Assembly (NCBI GenBank): GCA_050698355.1
Contig: JBOHBN010000391.1
Coordinates: 1 to 34,757, forward strand
Direction of reading: 5' to 3'
Length of the DNA: 34,757 nucleotides
Source: JBOHBN01 sp050698355
GTDB taxonomy: Bacteria > Actinomycetota > Actinomycetes > Streptosporangiales > WHST01
The notes under the pieces were generated by a model, which ran no database searches, was not told where the DNA came from, and saw only the letters and a list, made by a program, of their open reading frames with translations. The position numbers and the translations under genes are program-made. The first letter of the stretch is position 1. Each line of letters begins with the position of its first letter. Below, piece after piece: positions 31,714 to 34,757 of this stretch.

Positions 31714-32481
31714 ATGACGACGACACCGATGGTCGAAGCCAAGGGACTCAAGAAGTCCTTTGGGCAAACCATGGTCCTGCACTCCATCGACCTGACCGTA
31801 CAGCGAGCCGAGGTCGTCTGCGTTCTCGGGCCCTCGGGGTCGGGGAAGAGCACGCTTCTCCAGTGCGTGAACCACTTGGAGCCGATCGATGACGGCGTGC
31901 TCTACGTCGATGGCGAGCTCGTCGGCTATTCCGTCCGACGCGGCAGGTTACGGGAGCTTCCGGACAGGGAAGTGTCCAAGCGGCGGCAGGAGATCGGCAT
32001 GGTCTTCCAACAGTTCGGGCTGTTCACGCACATGTCCGCGCTGGAGAACGTCGCGGCGGGTCCCAAGCTTGTGAAGCATGTCGGGCAAGCCGCGGCTCAC
32101 TCCCGTGCGCGTGAGCTGCTCGACCGAGTTGGCCTCGCCGACAGAGCGGGCGCGCGGATCCACGAGCTGTCCGGCGGCGAGCAACAACGCGTGGCGATCG
32201 CGCGCGCACTCGCGATGAACCCGAAGCTCATGCTCTTCGACGAACCGACCTCGGCACTCGACCCCGAGCTTGTAGGCGAGGTGCTGGATGTCATGAAAGA
32301 CCTTGCGAGCTCCGGCATGACGATGATGGTGGTCACCCACGAGATCGGCTTTGCGCTCCGCGCCGCTGACACGGTCGTCTTCATGGACGAGGGGCGAGTG
32401 GTCGAGAGCGGTACGCCGCAGGCAGTGATCAATGAACCGCGGGAAGAGCGCACACAGCGCTTCTTGTCGAAGGTGCTGTGA
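31714..32481 (+). CDS. Amino-acid ABC transporter ATP-binding protein
   Basis: A 255-residue ATPase of the GlnQ/HisP type. Walker A is GPSGSGKST (near residue 37), the Q-loop is VFQQFGLF, the signature is LSGGEQQRVAIARAL, Walker B is LMLFDEPTSALDP and the switch His is in VVTHE. A short insert (VGYSVRRGRLRELPDRE) lies between Walker A and the Q-loop. The ATG at 31714 follows an AGGCAGG site, 27 bases after the permease. It completes the importer; the next gene is on the other strand. Confidence 0.92.
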   Translation: MTTTPMVEAKGLKKSFGQTMVLHSIDLTVQRAEVVCVLGPSGSGKSTLLQCVNHLEPIDDGVLYVDGELVGYSVRRGRLRELPDREVSKRRQEIGMVFQQFGLFTHMSALENVAAGPKLVKHVGQAAAHSRARELLDRVGLADRAGARIHELSGGEQQRVAIARALAMNPKLMLFDEPTSALDPELVGEVLDVMKDLASSGMTMMVVTHEIGFALRAADTVVFMDEGRVVESGTPQAVINEPREERTQRFLSKVL

Positions 32482-32509
32482 ACCATCAGTTGCCCTCGCG
32501 CAGGGTGGC

Positions 32510-32953
32510 TCAGACGGTTGACAGCGCCATCATGACCAGGGCGAGAAGCCCGTTGGCGGTCTGGCTCGCAACGCAGATCCACTGCACGCGTACGAGCGAC
32601 TCCAAGGTGGCCTCCTCCCGGGTGGTGCTGAGTCGGATCAACCGCGGAACGACCATGGCCGCAGTAATGGCGCCGGTGATGATGATCAGGGCCAAGGCGA
32701 TCAGGACGAGGAGCAGCGAGACCCTCTCGGGCCGCAGTCCGAGGACCATCAGGACGAGAGCGAGCGCGTTCAGCGCGACCGCCGGCCACAACACGGGACC
32801 GAATCGTCGGTTGTGAGCCGCCATGTAGTCAGGGAAGTCGCCGTCGACGTGCCGCAGGAGCGGGAACTGGACGCGCTGACCGAACCAGACAGCGCCGACC
32901 AGATACCACGCTGTGGCGACGTAGACGATGAGCGCGATCTGAGTCAAACCCAT
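32510..32953 (-). CDS. Four-helix integral membrane protein, function unknown
   Basis: A 147-residue protein with four hydrophobic segments (about residues 4-24, 53-73, 79-100 and 124-145). The loop after the first helix has WFGQRVQFPLLRHVDGDF and YMAAHNRRFGPV, a pattern seen in small DUF-type actinobacterial membrane proteins, but I cannot name the family. The ATG at 32953 is followed directly by the first helix. It converges on the ABC importer and ends 28 bases from it. Nothing in the context ties it to a pathway. Confidence 0.6.
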   Translation of the reverse strand: MGLTQIALIVYVATAWYLVGAVWFGQRVQFPLLRHVDGDFPDYMAAHNRRFGPVLWPAVALNALALVLMVLGLRPERVSLLLVLIALALIIITGAITAAMVVPRLIRLSTTREEATLESLVRVQWICVASQTANGLLALVMMALSTV

Positions 32954-33105
32954 GCTTCTTATGTCGTCCGCAGATCATCCGATGAAACCCTTACCAAGCC
33001 TGCGCAGTGCAGCGCGCCCTCCCGCTGATATCGACGGGGGTACGGTACCCACGGCACTAGTGGTCTGTCTCCCGCGGTTCCATGCCATCGCGCCCCGCTG
33101 CAGCG

Positions 33106-34437
33106 TCACGGCGGGTCGTGGAGGTGGTTGACGCGGGGTTTCTGCTCGGAGTCCACCCACGGGGGTGGCGTGACCTGGATGCGGCCGTCTTTGAGGTGGA
33201 GTGTCCAGTCGCCGGAGTCGAACATCGGGTGGTGCACGGTGCAGGTGAGCGCCAGGTTGTCCAGGTCGGTCGGGCCGCCCAGTGCCCACGCAAGGGTGTG
33301 GTGTCCTTCGCAGCGCGAGGGTGGCGCGTCGCAGCCGTACATGACACAGCCGTTGTCTCTGATCTCCAGCGCGAGGCGCTGCGCGGCGGTGATCACTCGC
33401 TGCTTACGGCCCAGGGAGAGGGTCTGCCCGTCGTGGTCCAGGATCGCCGGGATGAGGGTTGCGTCGCACGCGAGGCGCAGCGCGGCCCGGGCGGTGACCG
33501 CGTCACCGTAGGGCAGCCGCCCGAGCCCGCTGCGCTGCTCCAACTCCTGTAGCCCGATGGTGACCACCAGGGTCGGCTTCGCGCCACCGTGGACCGGCAT
33601 GTCCGGGTGCGCGCACTGGCGCCTGCAGGCCTCGACCAGCGCGTCGGCGTACCGGCGCGGGGCGGAGCGCGGGTCCTTGGCCCCGTCGACCTCGGGTGTG
33701 GGTTTGGCGAGTGGGTCCAGCGCGGCGCGGATCCACCCCTCCGCTTCGGGGTCGAACGATCCGCGCAGCTCTGCCATGCCGTGCAGCCCCTTCGACAGCC
33801 GCAGCTCCCGCTTCTGGGTCTTCTCCTCCTCCGAGGCGAGGGTGCCGTCCGGGTCCAGGCACGCCGCGACCTTCATCGCGAGCGTGCCCAACACTGTCGG
33901 GTCGAACACCCGGGCCTGGTCGGCCAGGACCGCCTCGGCGTCGGCGCGGTCCTCGTCGGTGACGGCGCGGGGGAGTTTCTCCAACCGGTCGGCGACCACC
34001 GCCACGTGCGCCGGCGACACCGCGCCTTCGGCCTGTGCGGCGGCGAGGTGCGGGTACAGCGGCGGCAACGGCTCCCCGCTGAGGCCGGTGCGCGGCTGCA
34101 GCAGGCCCGCGTGCCGGACCCGCCCCGCGGCCTCCCCGTGCCGCACATGCAGCACGTCACGCAGATAGCCAGCCGTCGACGAGTAGCCCCGGGCGGTGTC
34201 CAATCCACGCCCGGCGACCTGCACCACCAGCTGCTGCTGCAGCACCGGCACCAACCGCGCCACCCCCTCGACCGCCAACAACACCCCGTCGATCGCCTCG
34301 TCGGACAACCCGGAGAGCGCCCCCGCACCCGCGAGCGCGGCGACCTTCTCCCGCGCCGTCAGGACGGCCTCCCACACCGCCTCCTGCGAGACCGGCGGCC
34401 GGGCGTCCTGATCCCTATCCATAAATCGAACATACAT
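33106..34437 (-). CDS. DUF222 / HNH endonuclease domain protein (13E12 type)
   Basis: A 443-residue protein. The N-terminal and middle parts match DUF222 (GYSSTAGYLRDVLHVRHGEA, RLEKLP, FDPEAEGWIRAALDPLA). The C-terminus has an HNH-type metal-binding nuclease motif: CVMYGCDAPPSRCEGHH, NLALTC and HH. Members are frequent, variable actinobacterial genes related to the 13E12 repeats of Mycobacterium tuberculosis. The start is uncertain: ATG at 34437 is used, ATG at 34422 and GTG at 34467 are possible, and none has a good ribosome site. A half SOS box lies over the start. The tRNA gene is divergent on the other side. Its function is unknown; DNA-damage induction or mobility has been suspected for relatives. 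Confidence 0.85.
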   Translation of the reverse strand: MYVRFMDRDQDARPPVSQEAVWEAVLTAREKVAALAGAGALSGLSDEAIDGVLLAVEGVARLVPVLQQQLVVQVAGRGLDTARGYSSTAGYLRDVLHVRHGEAAGRVRHAGLLQPRTGLSGEPLPPLYPHLAAAQAEGAVSPAHVAVVADRLEKLPRAVTDEDRADAEAVLADQARVFDPTVLGTLAMKVAACLDPDGTLASEEEKTQKRELRLSKGLHGMAELRGSFDPEAEGWIRAALDPLAKPTPEVDGAKDPRSAPRRYADALVEACRRQCAHPDMPVHGGAKPTLVVTIGLQELEQRSGLGRLPYGDAVTARAALRLACDATLIPAILDHDGQTLSLGRKQRVITAAQRLALEIRDNGCVMYGCDAPPSRCEGHHTLAWALGGPTDLDNLALTCTVHHPMFDSGDWTLHLKDGRIQVTPPPWVDSEQKPRVNHLHDPP

Positions 34438-34441
34438 GCGG
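34426..34441. promoter_or_regulatory. Half LexA (SOS) box candidate
   Basis: TCGAAC followed by ATACATGCGG matches the left half of the actinobacterial SOS box TCGAAC-N4-GTTCGA; the right half is lost. It lies over the HNH gene start, where M. tuberculosis 13E12 genes are known to carry SOS boxes. Probably degenerate. Confidence 0.25.
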
Positions 34442-34532
34442 CCACCGACAGAGCTCGCGGCTGCCACGGGGTCCGCGGGTCACAGGACCGCAACGCTTGG
34501 CTTGACCGGAACCACCCGACTCCTGAGCCGAT

Positions 34533-34562
34533 TTGGCGGCCCGGGAGGCAGTGCCGTAGACT
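34533..34562 (+). promoter_or_regulatory. Candidate tRNA promoter
   Basis: TTGGCG (34533-34538) and TAGACT (34557-34562) are 18 bases apart, with TAGACT 11 bases before the tRNA. It fits the short leader usual for tRNA genes. Confidence 0.5.
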
Positions 34563-34573
34563 AAATCCACCGA

Positions 34574-34650
34574 CGCGGGGTGGAGCAGCTCGGTAGCTCG
34601 CTGGGCTCATAACCCAGAGGTCGTAGGTTCAAATCCTACCCCCGCTACCA
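34574..34650 (+). tRNA. Initiator tRNA-fMet (CAT anticodon)
   Basis: A 77-base cloverleaf with CCA encoded at 34648-34650. The anticodon loop reads CTCATAA on a CTGGG/CCCAG stem whose three G:C pairs mark initiator tRNA. The first base of the acceptor stem (C) does not pair with position 72 (T), another initiator feature. The T arm is GTAGG-TTCAAAT-CCTAC. All arms pair well, so it should be functional. Confidence 0.95.
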
Positions 34651-34659
34651 GGCAAAACG

Positions 34660-34686
34660 GCCCCTCAGGACCAGCTCCTGAGGGGC
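34660..34686 (+). terminator. Terminator hairpin after tRNA-fMet
   Basis: An 11-base perfect stem (34660-34670 with 34676-34686) around a 5-base loop begins 9 bases after the tRNA. It is followed by GTCTTCGT, a weak T-tract, as is common in high-GC actinomycetes. Confidence 0.75.
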
Positions 34687-34757
34687 GTCTTCGTGCCCGT
34701 TGCTAACGGATCTGCTAACGAGGCTCCTCATCGTGGGTCATCGCTGGAGCTGTTGTC

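Noticed and set aside
33038..33050. GGGTAC-G-GTACCC palindrome downstream of the HNH gene
   Set aside because: Short, isolated and with no gene start nearby; chance is likely in this sequence composition.

Overview
The window is about 34.8 kb of GC-rich DNA with many GTG starts, tight gene packing and runs of 4-base start/stop overlaps. It also has actinobacterial families (SCO4226-like nickel-binding protein, DUF222/HNH 13E12-type protein). I read it as chromosomal DNA of a high-GC actinomycete. No stretch over 300 bases lacks a gene. I saw no CRISPR array, transposase or rRNA.

Layout. (1) 1-1107: 3' part of an adenine deaminase gene. (2) 10663 down to 1213, minus strand: an eight-gene catabolic operon. 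In order of transcription it holds an MBL-fold hydrolase, two MmgE/PrpD proteins, an isocitrate-lyase/PEP-mutase-type lyase, a dihydropyrimidinase-type cyclic amidohydrolase, an isochorismatase-fold amidase, an FAD-dependent reductase/dehydrogenase and an MHS-type transporter. Five junctions are 4-base overlaps, and an interrupted palindrome lies at each end. (3) 14899 down to 10817, minus strand: DUF4242 protein, coiled-coil protein, ABM-like protein, Asp-box beta-propeller and small membrane protein. A divergent TetR gene (15006-15683) shares their promoter region, which carries two spaced palindromic operators. The coiled-coil and propeller proteins share a distinctive C-terminal domain. 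(4) 15710-17639: divergent N-carbamoyl-D-amino-acid-hydrolase-like nitrilase and ornithine cyclodeaminase family gene. (5) 25323 down to 17647, minus strand: an eight-gene operon with DHODH (1B type), AAHS transporter, IclR regulator, orotate phosphoribosyltransferase, degenerate PRTase-like protein, M20 carbamoylase, PyrK-like subunit and dihydroorotase-like enzyme. (6) 25475-27517: a decayed stretch with a 5'-truncated SAF-domain gene, an intact GntR/FCD regulator and a hydroxyacyl-CoA dehydrogenase gene with an in-frame stop. (7) 27530-32481: LysR regulator divergent from an FAD amine/amino-acid oxidase and a polar amino-acid ABC importer. (8) 32510-34757: membrane protein, DUF222/HNH protein and an initiator tRNA with its terminator.

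How they fit together. Most of the window is catabolism and uptake of cyclic amides and ureides. The most coherent pathway is in block 5. Read reductively, it would import orotate, reduce it to dihydroorotate (PyrD/PyrK), open the ring (dihydroorotase-like) and remove the carbamoyl group (M20 hydrolase) to give aspartate, with PyrE able to divert orotate to OMP. The genes of de novo pyrimidine synthesis that would be expected alongside (pyrB, carAB, pyrF) are absent here, while a transporter and an IclR regulator are present. Block 3 looks like a separate uncharacterised system. All functional assignments come from reading motifs and gene order; no database search was run.
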